Shown: piece by piece, positions 7,419-16,560 of the stretch
How positions within the stretch are numbered: position 1 is the first letter of the stretch
Layout of the letters: each line of letters begins with the position of its first letter
NCBI GenBank assembly: GCA_002238505.1
Contig: MPMM01000002.1
Span: 186,001-250,000, forward strand
Direction of reading: 5' to 3'
Source: SAR202 cluster bacterium bin22
GTDB lineage: Bacteria > Chloroflexota > Dehalococcoidia > Lucifugimonadales > UBA3495
Length of the DNA: 64,000 nt
Made by a program: the position numbers and the translations under genes
The notes under the pieces: generated by a model
Databases searched by the model: none
The model's input: the letters and a program-made list of their open reading frames with translations, nothing else
What the model was told of the DNA's origin: nothing

Positions 7419-10400
7419 TTGTTCACCCACCTGCACACCCACACCGAATACAGCATGCTCGATGGCATAAGCCGCATTCCCGACCTGGTTTACCAGGTTC
7501 GCGACATGGGAATGGAGTCTCTGGCCATCACCGACCACGGCAACCTTTATGGTGTGGTGGACTTCTACTCCGAGTGCAAGGAAGCCGGAATCAAGCCCAT
7601 TATCGGCTGCGAGGTGTACGTTGCCCACCGCAGCCGCCACGACCGCAACGCCTCCGAGCGCAGCCCCTACCACCTGGTGCTGCTGGCCAGGGATAACACC
7701 GGTTACCGCAACCTGATGCAACTGGTAACCAAGGCACATCTGGAAGGATTTCACTATCGCCCGCGCATCGACTGGGAATTGCTGGAGCAATACCACCAGG
7801 GCCTGATCTGCCTGTCCGGCTGCGCCTCGGCGGAAGTGCCCAGGCTCATTGCCGACGGAAGAATGGATGAGGCCCGCAGCAGGGTCCTGCAGTACCGGGA
7901 GTTGTTTGGGGAAGGTTATTTCCTTGAGTTGCAGCGGCACGAGCACGTCCAGCAACTGCCCGCCATTAACGAGGAACTAACCAGGCTGGGCGGAGAACTG
8001 GGAATCCCCATGGTGGTAACCAACGATGCGCACTACGTCCGCCAGCACGAGGCCCCTTACCAGGACCTTTACATCTGCATCCAGACCAACACCACGGTGC
8101 AGGACGAAAAGCGGCTGCGGATGGAGGACGATTCCTATTACATCAAGACGCCGGCGGAGATGGAAGCGCTGTTCTCGGATTACCCCGATGCGCTGCGCAA
8201 CACCCAGCTCATCGCCGATATGTGCCACGTGGAACTGGGCTTCGGCCAGACCCACCTGCCCAAGTACCCCACCCCCAACGACATGCCGGCCGACGAATAC
8301 CTGGCCCAGTTGTGCTGGGAGGGCTTCCGGCGGCGGTACCCCAGGCCCACGCCCGAGGCCGAAGAGCGGTTGAAGTACGAACTGGAAGTGATTCGCCATA
8401 CCCAGTTCGGCAACTATTTCCTTGTGGTCTGGGACATCTGCGACTTTGTCCACCGCAACCAGATAATGTTTGGCGTCAGGGGAAGCGCTGCGGCCAGCGT
8501 GGCTCTCTATTGCCTGGGCATCACCGATGTGGACCCCCTGGAATACCGCCTGGTGTTTGAACGGTTCCTGAACCTGGAACGGAAGGAAATGCCGGATATC
8601 GACATGGACTTCCAGGATGACCGCCGTGACGAAGTTCTGCACTACGTTATAGACCGATACGGCAGCGACCGGGTGGCCCAGATCATCACCTTCGGCACCA
8701 TGGGGGCCAAGGCTGCCCTGCGGGACGTGGGGCGCAGCCTCGGGATGAGCTACGGCGATGTGGACCGGATAGCGCGAATGGTCCCCTTCAAGACCCGCAC
8801 CCTGGATGATGCCTTGCGGGTGAATCCGGAATTCGTCAATACCTACGAGGCGGACAACGCCGTTCACGACCTGGTGGATAACGCCAAGGGCCTGGAGGGG
8901 ATTGTCCACCACGTCAGCACCCACGCCGCCGGCGTCCTCATCGCCGACGAACCACTGACGGAAACGGTGCCCCTGCAGCGTCCCTCGCGCGGAGACGAAA
9001 ACAGCCCGGTGTTGATGACCCAGTATTCAATGGACCCGGTGGCAAAGCTGGGCCTGCTGAAGATGGATTTCCTGGGCCTGACCAACCTGACCATCCTGGA
9101 CCGGGCCACCAAGCTGCTGGACGAGACCCAGGGCATCAAGATTGACCTGAGCCGCCTGTCCCTGGACGACAAGGAGACCTTTGAACTCCTGTCCTCGGGA
9201 AAGACCACCGACCTGTTCCAGCTGGAAAGCGCCGGAATGCAGCGGTATATCAAGGAATTAAAGCCATCGAACCTGGGCGATATCGCCGCGATGATTGCCC
9301 TGTACCGCCCGGGTCCAATGGAGCACATCGATACCTTTATCGACGCCAAGCACGGCCGCACGCCCATTACCTATCCCCATCCCAGCCTGCAGGAATTGCT
9401 GGACGAGACATACGGGGTAATCGTGTACCAGGACCAGGTATTGCTGATCCTGCAGCGGTTTGCCGGCTATTCGCTGGGCGAGGCGGACACGGTCCGCAAG
9501 GCCATGGGCAAGAAGATTGCCTCGCTGATGGCCGAAGAACGCGACCGATTTATCGACGGGGCCCTGGGCAAGGGATTCGATCGGCCGCTGGCGACCCAGG
9601 TGTTCGACCTGATCGAACCCTTCGCCGGCTATGCCTTCAACAAGGCCCACAGCGTCAGTTATGCCCTGATTTCGTACTGGACGGCCTACTTCAAGGCCCA
9701 CTACCCGCTGGAGTATATGTGCTCGGTGCTCAACTCCCGACTGGACAATACGGAACGGATTGTGAGTTCCATCAACGAGTGTTCCAAGCTCCAGATACCC
9801 GTGCTTCTGCCGGACATTAACCGCTCGGGAGAGTTCTTTACCATCGACAAGGAAAGCGGCCCCGTACCCAGCTTGCGGTTCGGGCTGGCCGCCGTGAAGA
9901 CGGTCGGGGAAGGCGCGGTCAAACCGCTGGTGGCGGAACGCGCGGAGAACGGGCCCTTCGATTCAATCGACGACTTCTGCCGCCGGGCCGACATGAGCGG
10001 ACTCAACCGCCGCACCCTGGAAAGCCTCGTAAAAACCGGGGCCTTCGACTGCCTGGGTTCCCGGGGAGCGGTTTACGGCGCGCTGGACCAGATTGTGGCA
10101 ACGGCCCAGCTGGAGACCCGTACCCGCAACTCGGGCCAGACCAGCCTGTTCGGCGGTATGGACCAGACCGACGCTCCCCAGGTGACCGGAATTTCACTAA
10201 ATGGCCTGGATGTCTCCAATGAGGAGAAGGCTGGCTGGGAGAAGGAATTGCTGGGCCTGTCCCTTTCCTACAATCCCCTCATGGCCCTGGCCAGTTCCGA
10301 CGTGGGCGACGGCATTAACTCCATAGACCAGCTGGACGAGGATATGCAGGGCCTGACCTACACGCTGGTAGGACACGTGGCCTCTGTCACGGAACGCTAT

Positions 10401-11174
10401 ACCCGGGAGCAGAAGAAGTTCCTGGTCGTCAATTACGACCTGCTGGGCGGCCAGGTAGAGGTTATCGTCTGGCCTGACGTGCTGGAGCGGACTGCCGAGA
10501 TGTGGGTTTCCGGCCGGCTGCTGAGAACTACAGGAAAGCTACGGCTGCGGGGCGACGGCTACTCCCTGGCATGTGAGCAGGTGTCAGCTTTTGTGCCCCA
10601 GGCGTCATCATCCGAAGAGGACGCGTCGGGGACCAAGGCCCCAGTCATCAAGGAGACCCCGGCCCCAGCCGCAATTCCGGCCAATGGGCACTCAAAGGGT
10701 GGAAACGGAAACGCCGCCGCGGGGGGCGCTCCCCGCAGGAATGGTGGAAACGGCTCTTACCGACACCAGGCCGGCGGCTCCTATCGCGCAGGAAGCAATG
10801 GTAACGGTAACGGCAACGGCAACGGCAATGGTAACGGTAACGGTAACGGCGGAAGCCACGGGTCGGGCGCCGGCGCCATTGCGGCCAGCATGACCAACGC
10901 CCGCACCGTATTTGTCGGAATCTCCGAGTCCGACGATCCCATAGAAGACGCTCACCTCTTGCGGGAAGTTATCTCAATGTTGCTGGAGTACCCCGGCAAG
11001 GACCGGGTCAACCTTGAGATCTACACCGAGGGCCGGCGCGTGGTTATGGACCTCCCCGTTGTAAGCACCGGCTACTGCGAGGATATGCGCCAGCGGCTGG
11101 AAGGTTTGCTGGGCGCCAACTCGGTGCTCCTCCAGGGAGCCGATGGACCGGACGTGGACGACGTCCCCTTTTAG
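7419..11174 (+). CDS. dnaE: DNA polymerase III subunit alpha (replicative polymerase)
   Basis: The catalytic subunit of the chromosomal replicase, about 1251 residues. The N-terminal PHP domain shows FTHLHTHTEYSMLDGISRI and ITDHGNLYG. The polymerase catalytic region contains PDIDMDFQDDRRDEV at about residue 392, followed by YALISYWTAYFKAHYPLEYM and the helix-hairpin-helix segment around NRRTLESLVKTGAFD. An OB fold follows (YTLVGHVASVTERYTREQKKFLVVNYD). A low-complexity Gly/Asn/Ser-rich linker at about residues 1060-1155, containing nine consecutive Asn-Gly pairs, then precedes a conserved C-terminal domain. Start choice: an ATG exists at 7356, but TTG 7419 has GGAGG ten nt upstream, matches the usual M-FTHLHTHTEYS start, and lies downstream of a candidate promoter that would place 7356 outside the transcript. 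The gene ends 348 nt before dnaG. Confidence 0.95.
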   Translation: MFTHLHTHTEYSMLDGISRIPDLVYQVRDMGMESLAITDHGNLYGVVDFYSECKEAGIKPIIGCEVYVAHRSRHDRNASERSPYHLVLLARDNTGYRNLMQLVTKAHLEGFHYRPRIDWELLEQYHQGLICLSGCASAEVPRLIADGRMDEARSRVLQYRELFGEGYFLELQRHEHVQQLPAINEELTRLGGELGIPMVVTNDAHYVRQHEAPYQDLYICIQTNTTVQDEKRLRMEDDSYYIKTPAEMEALFSDYPDALRNTQLIADMCHVELGFGQTHLPKYPTPNDMPADEYLAQLCWEGFRRRYPRPTPEAEERLKYELEVIRHTQFGNYFLVVWDICDFVHRNQIMFGVRGSAAASVALYCLGITDVDPLEYRLVFERFLNLERKEMPDIDMDFQDDRRDEVLHYVIDRYGSDRVAQIITFGTMGAKAALRDVGRSLGMSYGDVDRIARMVPFKTRTLDDALRVNPEFVNTYEADNAVHDLVDNAKGLEGIVHHVSTHAAGVLIADEPLTETVPLQRPSRGDENSPVLMTQYSMDPVAKLGLLKMDFLGLTNLTILDRATKLLDETQGIKIDLSRLSLDDKETFELLSSGKTTDLFQLESAGMQRYIKELKPSNLGDIAAMIALYRPGPMEHIDTFIDAKHGRTPITYPHPSLQELLDETYGVIVYQDQVLLILQRFAGYSLGEADTVRKAMGKKIASLMAEERDRFIDGALGKGFDRPLATQVFDLIEPFAGYAFNKAHSVSYALISYWTAYFKAHYPLEYMCSVLNSRLDNTERIVSSINECSKLQIPVLLPDINRSGEFFTIDKESGPVPSLRFGLAAVKTVGEGAVKPLVAERAENGPFDSIDDFCRRADMSGLNRRTLESLVKTGAFDCLGSRGAVYGALDQIVATAQLETRTRNSGQTSLFGGMDQTDAPQVTGISLNGLDVSNEEKAGWEKELLGLSLSYNPLMALASSDVGDGINSIDQLDEDMQGLTYTLVGHVASVTERYTREQKKFLVVNYDLLGGQVEVIVWPDVLERTAEMWVSGRLLRTTGKLRLRGDGYSLACEQVSAFVPQASSSEEDASGTKAPVIKETPAPAAIPANGHSKGGNGNAAAGGAPRRNGGNGSYRHQAGGSYRAGSNGNGNGNGNGNGNGNGNGGSHGSGAGAIAASMTNARTVFVGISESDDPIEDAHLLREVISMLLEYPGKDRVNLEIYTEGRRVVMDLPVVSTGYCEDMRQRLEGLLGANSVLLQGADGPDVDDVPF
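10797..10850 (+). repeat. Hexanucleotide repeat encoding (Asn-Gly)9 within dnaE
   Basis: Nine tandem copies of AAY-GGY hexamers lie inside the C-terminal linker. Because the unit is six bases, gain or loss of copies keeps the frame and only changes linker length. Confidence 0.85.
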
Positions 11175-11343
11175 CTCGACGCGCCAACCCTGAACTCCCT
11201 GCCCGGGCCGTTCTCCCGCGTGGCTAATGCCCGCCCGGGAATAGCCCGGTCTCCCCCGACTGTTGCGGCCGATGCCGGAACTTTTCCCACCTGGCGCCTG
11301 CGGTAAAGCTGGGACGTCTCATATAAGCATTCCATATAATTAC
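11175..11343. other. dnaE-dnaG spacer
   Basis: The 348-nt spacer between dnaE and dnaG holds the promoter at 11344-11372 and about 150 nt of leader before dnaG. No dnaE terminator with a clear T-run was seen and no gene was recognised. Confidence 0.5.
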
Positions 11344-11372
11344 TTGACATATTATATGGGGTGTGGTAGAGT
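11344..11372 (+). promoter_or_regulatory. Sigma70-type promoter for dnaG-rpoD
   Basis: Perfect TTGACA (11344-11349), a 17-nt spacer and TAGAGT (11367-11372). Transcription would start near 11379, giving a leader of about 145 nt before dnaG. Confidence 0.65.
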
Positions 11373-11522
11373 CCTAACATAGCCGTATTGCGCCCTTTTT
11401 CTGGCCTTGTTTCAGTAACCGGGGTTTCGCTGCCGGGTATCAGAGACAGGCGTTGATCCCAGAAATTTGTCCCCAATCTATTTTTGCAATGGTTAAAGGG
11501 CTGCGGCGGTGCCACCAGATAT

Positions 11523-13445
11523 ATGGCAGTTATTGACGACATAAAAGCCCGGCTGGACATACTGGATGTGGTATCCGGGTACGTTTCACTCCAGCGTTCC
11601 GGGAGGGCATTCAAGGCCTGCTGTCCTTTCCACCAGGAGCGGACGCCGTCCTTTTACGTGAACCAGGAGCGGCAGTCGTGGCACTGTTTCGGCGCCTGCG
11701 CTACCGGCGGGGATATTTTCGGCTTTATTATGAAGGCCGAAAACCTGGAGTTCCGGGAGGCGTTGCAACGCCTGGCTCAGCAGGCGGGAGTTGCCTTGCC
11801 CACGCGGGAGCGCCAGTCGGAACATGAAGATCTGTTTCGCCTGAACGAGGTGGCCCGGGAGTTTTTCCAGCAATACCTTGCATCGTCCATGGGTTCCGAT
11901 GCCCGCGCCTACGTGGAAGGGCGGGGCATAAACAAGGAGACCGTAAGCAAGTTTGAACTGGGCCTCAGTCCCAGGGATGGCCAGGGGCTGTTCAACCACC
12001 TCCTGAAGTCCGGCTTCACGCCAGAAATGACAGTCCGTGCCGGGGCGTCGTACCAGCGCCAGGACGGCGGCCACGTGGACGCGTTTCGGGGAAGATTGAT
12101 TATCCCCATTCGCAACGGACAGGGAGAGCTGGCCGGTTTCGGCAGCCGGGCGCTGGACGATTCCATGCCCAAGTACCTGAACACGGGGCGCACCCCGGTA
12201 TTCGACAAGGGGCGCACCCTCTACGGCATGTACCTGGCCCGGGATTCTGCGCGCCAGCAGGGCATTGTAATTGTTGAAGGATACATGGATGCCATTTCGG
12301 CCCACCAGCATGGCTACGATAACGTGGTGGCTTCCATGGGGACTGCCCTTACCGAATACCAGGTAGCCGAAGTATTGCGGACTACCCGGCAGGTCACCAT
12401 GGCGCTGGACGCCGACGCGGCGGGTCAGCAGGCCACGCTGCGAAGCCTGGAGTCCTCCTGGCAGGTTTTCCAGAACCGGCAGGTCTGGCAGTCGGGCGGT
12501 GCATCATCGCCCCAGCGGCAGGAAGACCTGAATCTCAGGGTGGCGATTCTTACCGACGGAAAGGATCCGGACGAGGTGATTCGCCAGTCGCCGGAGAAGT
12601 GGGAGGAACTGGTCAGTAACGGTGTGCCTCTTTTCGATTACCTGTTGCCGGCGCTTTCGGCCCAGGTGAATACTTCAACGCCGGAAGGCAAGGTGCGCAT
12701 GGTGGAGCGGGTCAGCCCCTTCATCTATGCGGTGAATGAACCTATCCTCCAGGACAGTTACCTCAGGAAACTGGCCGACTTTTTGGCGGTGCGTGATGAG
12801 ACTTTGCGGGCCACGTTGAACCGGCCCAACATGCGGCAGGCAGACTCCCGTTCTGCTAACGGAGCCAGGGGAAATGGAGCCAGGGCCAATAGCGCAGGCC
12901 CGGGGGAACGGCCATCCAACCGAAACGGTGTTGATCGTTCGGCGCTGCTGGCCGAGGAGCGTGACTCCCTGGACGAGCGCTGCCTGACCCTTCTGCTCCA
13001 GTTTCCGGACCTGGCCGAGGACCTTCCTGAGCTGGGCGGTTTGCCGCCCGAGTACTTCCGACGGCCGGAGAATCGGGAAATCTATGTTCAATTGACCCGG
13101 GCCTGGACGGAAGCGCCGGAAATGCTCATGCCGGATAACAGCCTGTCCGAGCAGACCAAGCGCTATCTGCTGCCCGAACTGGGAGAGCATGTCGAAAGGC
13201 TGGCCAGCAGGAAGCTGCCCCCCATGGAACCATGGGTCAGGAAGGACGAGTTTCACCAGGTGCTGGCCCGCATGGAGGAACGCCAGCTTAAGGAATTGAA
13301 AGCAGCTGAGCAAATTCGCTTCTCCGGTGATCTCACGGAGATTCCGGAAGAAGCGACTGAAGAAACCCTGAACCTTAACAGGAAGATCAAGGAGAACCAG
13401 GATTCCAGAGAACAATACTCACAAAAAGTATTGCGGGGAAGGTGA
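11523..13445 (+). CDS. dnaG: DNA primase
   Basis: Synthesises RNA primers for replication together with the replicative helicase. The predicted product is 640 residues. The N-terminal zinc finger is visible as CCPFHQERTPSF followed by WHCFGACATGGD; the last cysteine pair is spaced C-x3-C rather than C-x2-C, a variant I believe also occurs in other Chloroflexota. The TOPRIM domain follows with the Glu motif GIVIVEGYMDAISAHQHG and the Asp motif MALDADAAGQQA. A Ser/Asn/Gly-rich linker at about residues 440-475 separates it from the C-terminal helicase-binding region. The open frame begins at 11484, but ATG 11523 (MAVIDDIKARLD) matches primase N-termini. It stops 6 nt before rpoD, the classic macromolecular-synthesis arrangement. 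Confidence 0.95.
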   Translation: MAVIDDIKARLDILDVVSGYVSLQRSGRAFKACCPFHQERTPSFYVNQERQSWHCFGACATGGDIFGFIMKAENLEFREALQRLAQQAGVALPTRERQSEHEDLFRLNEVAREFFQQYLASSMGSDARAYVEGRGINKETVSKFELGLSPRDGQGLFNHLLKSGFTPEMTVRAGASYQRQDGGHVDAFRGRLIIPIRNGQGELAGFGSRALDDSMPKYLNTGRTPVFDKGRTLYGMYLARDSARQQGIVIVEGYMDAISAHQHGYDNVVASMGTALTEYQVAEVLRTTRQVTMALDADAAGQQATLRSLESSWQVFQNRQVWQSGGASSPQRQEDLNLRVAILTDGKDPDEVIRQSPEKWEELVSNGVPLFDYLLPALSAQVNTSTPEGKVRMVERVSPFIYAVNEPILQDSYLRKLADFLAVRDETLRATLNRPNMRQADSRSANGARGNGARANSAGPGERPSNRNGVDRSALLAEERDSLDERCLTLLLQFPDLAEDLPELGGLPPEYFRRPENREIYVQLTRAWTEAPEMLMPDNSLSEQTKRYLLPELGEHVERLASRKLPPMEPWVRKDEFHQVLARMEERQLKELKAAEQIRFSGDLTEIPEEATEETLNLNRKIKENQDSREQYSQKVLRGR

Positions 13446-13451
13446 CAATAT

Positions 13452-15197
13452 ATGGTAAGACGCAGCAAAGCTACCCAGGACATCAGCTCCGAGGATGATC
13501 TTTACGACATTAGTGAAGAGCGGTCCGACAGCGACAAGTTCCTCGGAATTCTTGGCACGGTGGTCAAGGATGAGGATGACCTGGTTGAAGGGTCGGGGGT
13601 GGCGGTAACCACCATCCCGCTGGTTGTGGAGTCGCCTGACGATCAGGACGACCAGGATGACCAGTGGCCCGCCGGCCGTCCCGAGGCTCTCAAAACGACC
13701 GGAACGGATGAGGGCCCTAATGAAACCGAAATAGAGGAAGAAGAGGAAAACGAGGAGCCCGACTGGGAGGCCGAGGCCGAGAGCCTGCAGGTGCTGGATG
13801 ACCCGGTGCGGATGTATCTCCGGGAGATAGGCCGGGTTGGACTGCTGGCCGCCAAGGACGAGCGGGAGCTTGCCCGCAAGCTGGAAGGCGAAAAGCACCT
13901 GCTGGCCCTGGGCAAGGAAGTGCTCGGTGAAGAGTACACCCATACCCTGGAGCGCGAGGTGCTGGAAGAGCGGCGCGGTCCCGACTTTGGGATCAAGGGC
14001 GAGAAGGTGGACCTGGGCCCGCTGCGGAGCCCCGACCTGCTCAGCAAGAAGATCCGGAAGGAGTTCAACGAGACCGGCCGAAACTGGGAGCTTGCGGAGA
14101 CCCTGTTGCGCCGACTGGTCGGCGCCACTGCTCTGGTGGATGCTTTGAGCGAATACCTGGAATTGCCGCGTAACCCGTCCCTGTCTCAGCTTATCCACGA
14201 CCCGGTTTTGGCAGATGCCATAGATGCCCAGGTGTCGGAGGACATGCTGGTCAGCCTGGCGGAGGACTTGGACATGGAGCGGGACGAGGTCTATCGCCGG
14301 GTGGTGAACCTGTCCCTGGACCGCTGGATTCTTGCTCCGGAAACGGCAAACGCTCTCGGCGACTGCACGCTGCTGCAGCTGGACGCCACCTTCAGCGAGG
14401 TCGGGTCGATGCCCGAACTGGCCAAGTACGAGCCGCTGTTCCGCAGTCGCTTCACCCACATCAAGGCGGACGGCGACCGGGCCCAGGCCCATTTGACGGA
14501 GGCTAACCTCCGCCTGGTGGTCAGCGTGGCCAAGAAGTACATTGGCCGCGGGATGGCACTGCTGGATATGATCCAGGAGGGCAACATTGGCCTGATTCGT
14601 GCGGTGGAGAAGTTTGACTACCGCAAGGGTTACAAGTTCAGTACCTATGCCACCTGGTGGATCCGGCAGGCCATTACCCGCGCCATCGCGGACCAGGCCA
14701 GGACCATCCGTATTCCGGTCCACATGGTGGAGACCATCAACAAGCTGATGCGGCAGCACCGCCGCCTGCTCCAGGAATACGGGCGGGAGCCAACTCCTGA
14801 AGAGATCGGCGCCGCCATGGAAATCGGGCCGGAAAAGGTCGAGGAGATCATGAAAATCTCCCAGGAGCCCGTCTCCCTGGAAACTCCCATCGGGGAGGAG
14901 GAAGACTCCCACCTGGGCGACTTCATCGAGGACCGAACGGCCCCTGCGCCGGCCGATGCCGCATCCTTCCAGTTGCTGAAGGAACAGGTATCCGAGGTAC
15001 TGGGCACCCTGACCGACCGGGAGAGCAGGGTCCTGCAGTTGCGGTTTGGCCTGGAAGACGGTCGAAGCCGGACCCTGGAAGAAGTCGGACGGGAGTTTGG
15101 CGTGACCAGGGAACGTATCCGGCAGATTGAAGCCAAGGCGCTGCGCAAGTTGCGCCATCCCTCCCGCTCCCGCAAGCTCAAGGACTTCCTCGAGTAA
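13452..15197 (+). CDS. rpoD: RNA polymerase primary sigma factor
   Basis: Directs RNA polymerase to housekeeping promoters; 581 residues. An acidic, low-complexity N-terminus (about 1-110, rich in Asp/Glu) precedes region 1.2 ([20 protein letters not shown] at about 115). A non-conserved insertion of roughly 200 residues follows. Region 2 ([20 protein letters not shown], then [20 protein letters not shown]) begins near residue 345. Region 3 includes [14 protein letters not shown]. Region 4 carries the -35 helix-turn-helix ([20 protein letters not shown]) near the end. It lies 6 nt downstream of dnaG and ends at a strong terminator. The near-consensus -35/-10 boxes seen across the window are what this factor should read. 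Confidence 0.95.
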   Translation: MVRRSKATQDISSEDDLYDISEERSDSDKFLGILGTVVKDEDDLVEGSGVAVTTIPLVVESPDDQDDQDDQWPAGRPEALKTTGTDEGPNETEIEEEEENEEPDWEAEAESLQVLDDPVRMYLREIGRVGLLAAKDERELARKLEGEKHLLALGKEVLGEEYTHTLEREVLEERRGPDFGIKGEKVDLGPLRSPDLLSKKIRKEFNETGRNWELAETLLRRLVGATALVDALSEYLELPRNPSLSQLIHDPVLADAIDAQVSEDMLVSLAEDLDMERDEVYRRVVNLSLDRWILAPETANALGDCTLLQLDATFSEVGSMPELAKYEPLFRSRFTHIKADGDRAQAHLTEANLRLVVSVAKKYIGRGMALLDMIQEGNIGLIRAVEKFDYRKGYKFSTYATWWIRQAITRAIADQARTIRIPVHMVETINKLMRQHRRLLQEYGREPTPEEIGAAMEIGPEKVEEIMKISQEPVSLETPIGEEEDSHLGDFIEDRTAPAPADAASFQLLKEQVSEVLGTLTDRESRVLQLRFGLEDGRSRTLEEVGREFGVTRERIRQIEAKALRKLRHPSRSRKLKDFLE

Positions 15198-15227
15198 GCC
15201 GGGACACGGGCTGTTGGTGACCCAGCC

Positions 15228-15260
15228 GAGGGAGGGGCGATCGCCCCTCCCTCTTTTTTT
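15228..15260 (+). terminator. Intrinsic terminator after rpoD
   Basis: GAGGGAGGGGCGA (15228-15240) and its exact reverse complement (15241-15253) form a 26-nt palindrome followed directly by seven T residues. Confidence 0.9.
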
Positions 15261-15462
15261 CTGCCCAATTGGAACCGTTGACTCTGCCGGTTCGTATATT
15301 AAATAGAGGACAAGTTGAATAGAACTGCCCAACATGGCGTCGAGAAATCGGTAACCCGGTAGCTGTCAGGTATAGATATCGTTGCCAGTTGGTGGTCTGG
15401 AGTTGCCGGTCTGCGACTTCGGTATCACCGCCAAACTCATGAATTGTTGCGTTATGATACCC

Positions 15463-15492
15463 TTGAGCACGCCAAAATTCGGGTGCTATACT
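15463..15492 (+). promoter_or_regulatory. Sigma70-type promoter
   Basis: TTGAGC (15463-15468), an 18-nt spacer and TATACT (15487-15492). Predicted start near 15499 leaves about 25 nt before GTG 15524. Confidence 0.55.
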
Positions 15493-15523
15493 CGGCCTAA
15501 TAGTTAGGTTGGGGGGTGATGAA

Positions 15524-15736
15524 GTGGAAGATTATACTTTGCCCAAGTGCATGAAATGCCAAGTGGGTCAACTGGTGCCCCTGTCAGATTACGGTGGACA
15601 GGGAGCGGCGGTGCATTACAAGGCCTGGGTCTGCATTAATCCTGATTGCGGATTCAACATCAAGATCCGAAACGGCGACATTTACCTTAATGAGCCGATA
15701 ACTCCTGGCGGAATGAATTCTGCCAGGGCCCGCTGA
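15524..15736 (+). CDS. Small zinc-ribbon-like protein
   Basis: A predicted 70-residue protein beginning VEDYTLPKCMKCQVGQLVPL. It has a CxxC knuckle (CMKC) and a second cysteine pair (CINPDC) about 33 residues later, suggesting a single zinc ribbon. There is no membrane segment. The open frame can be extended to a TTG at 15509, but GTG 15524 is better placed: a G-rich Shine-Dalgarno-like run lies just upstream and the predicted transcript start is about 15499. The function is unknown; its compact fold and own promoter suggest a small regulatory or RNA-binding protein, which is only a guess. Confidence 0.7.
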   Translation: MEDYTLPKCMKCQVGQLVPLSDYGGQGAAVHYKAWVCINPDCGFNIKIRNGDIYLNEPITPGGMNSARAR

Positions 15737-15898
15737 TCAGGCCTCCAACAACTGCTTCCCCGGTGATTGCCGTCTGGCGTCCGAGGGTGGAAGGGTGGTG
15801 CAAGGTGGGGAAAGAGAGGGCGGTAGACAGTACCCGTTTATAGCAGCGTTTTAATCCAAGCTCTTTTCATTCTATCTTTTGCTGGTTTTGGAGGTTAT

Positions 15899-16243
15899 AT
15901 GGAAGCTGGTTATGATTACACATTGTTAGGCAGCAGACCTCAGGGCAATGGCAGGTATATGCCCGCCCTGATGGTTGCGGTTCTGGCGGGCGTTTTGCTG
16001 CTTACGGGGCTCGCCTATTACGGATTTGCGTCAAATGCGGAAGCCGACCAGGTGGCATTGGCGGCCACGGCTGCCAGCGCGGACGCTGGGGTGACCGCTG
16101 ACTCGGGGGATACGGTGAATGCCGTAAAGTACACCCACGTCGTGGCCCGACCGTCCATTGACGAGATTGGCGCTCAGGAACTGTACCCCGCAGGGTTTTC
16201 CGATCCCGAACACTGGGTCAATCCCCTGGGATTTGAGGAGTGA
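15899..16243 (+). CDS. Small single-pass membrane protein, unknown function
   Basis: A predicted 114-residue protein. Residues of about 22-42 (PALMVAVLAGVLLLTGLAYY) form one transmembrane segment, preceded by a short hydrophilic N-terminus. An Ala/Asp-rich stretch (SNAEADQVALAATAASADAG) and a conserved-looking tail with RPSIDEIGAQELYPAGFSDP follow. Orientation is not certain. GGAGG lies ten nt upstream of the ATG (15884-15890 region) and a terminator follows. No family was recognised. Confidence 0.6.
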   Translation: MEAGYDYTLLGSRPQGNGRYMPALMVAVLAGVLLLTGLAYYGFASNAEADQVALAATAASADAGVTADSGDTVNAVKYTHVVARPSIDEIGAQELYPAGFSDPEHWVNPLGFEE

Positions 16244-16303
16244 CCTGGTTAGTCAATCGCCGAGGACTCTGACCTGAGGGCCCGGCAAATAGGGTAAATT
16301 AAG

Positions 16304-16335
16304 AAGGGCGGGAGATGAGCTTCCCGCCCTTTTTC
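16304..16335 (+). terminator. Intrinsic terminator
   Basis: AAGGGCGGGA (16304-16313) pairs with TCCCGCCCTT (16322-16331) around an 8-nt loop, followed by TTTCT. Confidence 0.8.
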
Positions 16336-16560
16336 TATGCAGCGCCAGTGGTTCGAGAATTCAGGTCAGGTCAAAGCTCCAGAATTCTGGTTCTCACGTC
16401 ACCCTTGAGCCATCCAAATCCGTCCCGGTGTCGCCGTTCAGGCTGCAAGAGCGTGTGGAACCAACTGTCTCCGGTGCACTGTGCTGAAGCCAGGGAGTGG
16501 GTGCCGGTTGGAAGGCCGAAGCAGGGTCAGTAAGGGGAAGGGTCCAGATGAAAGGGAGGG

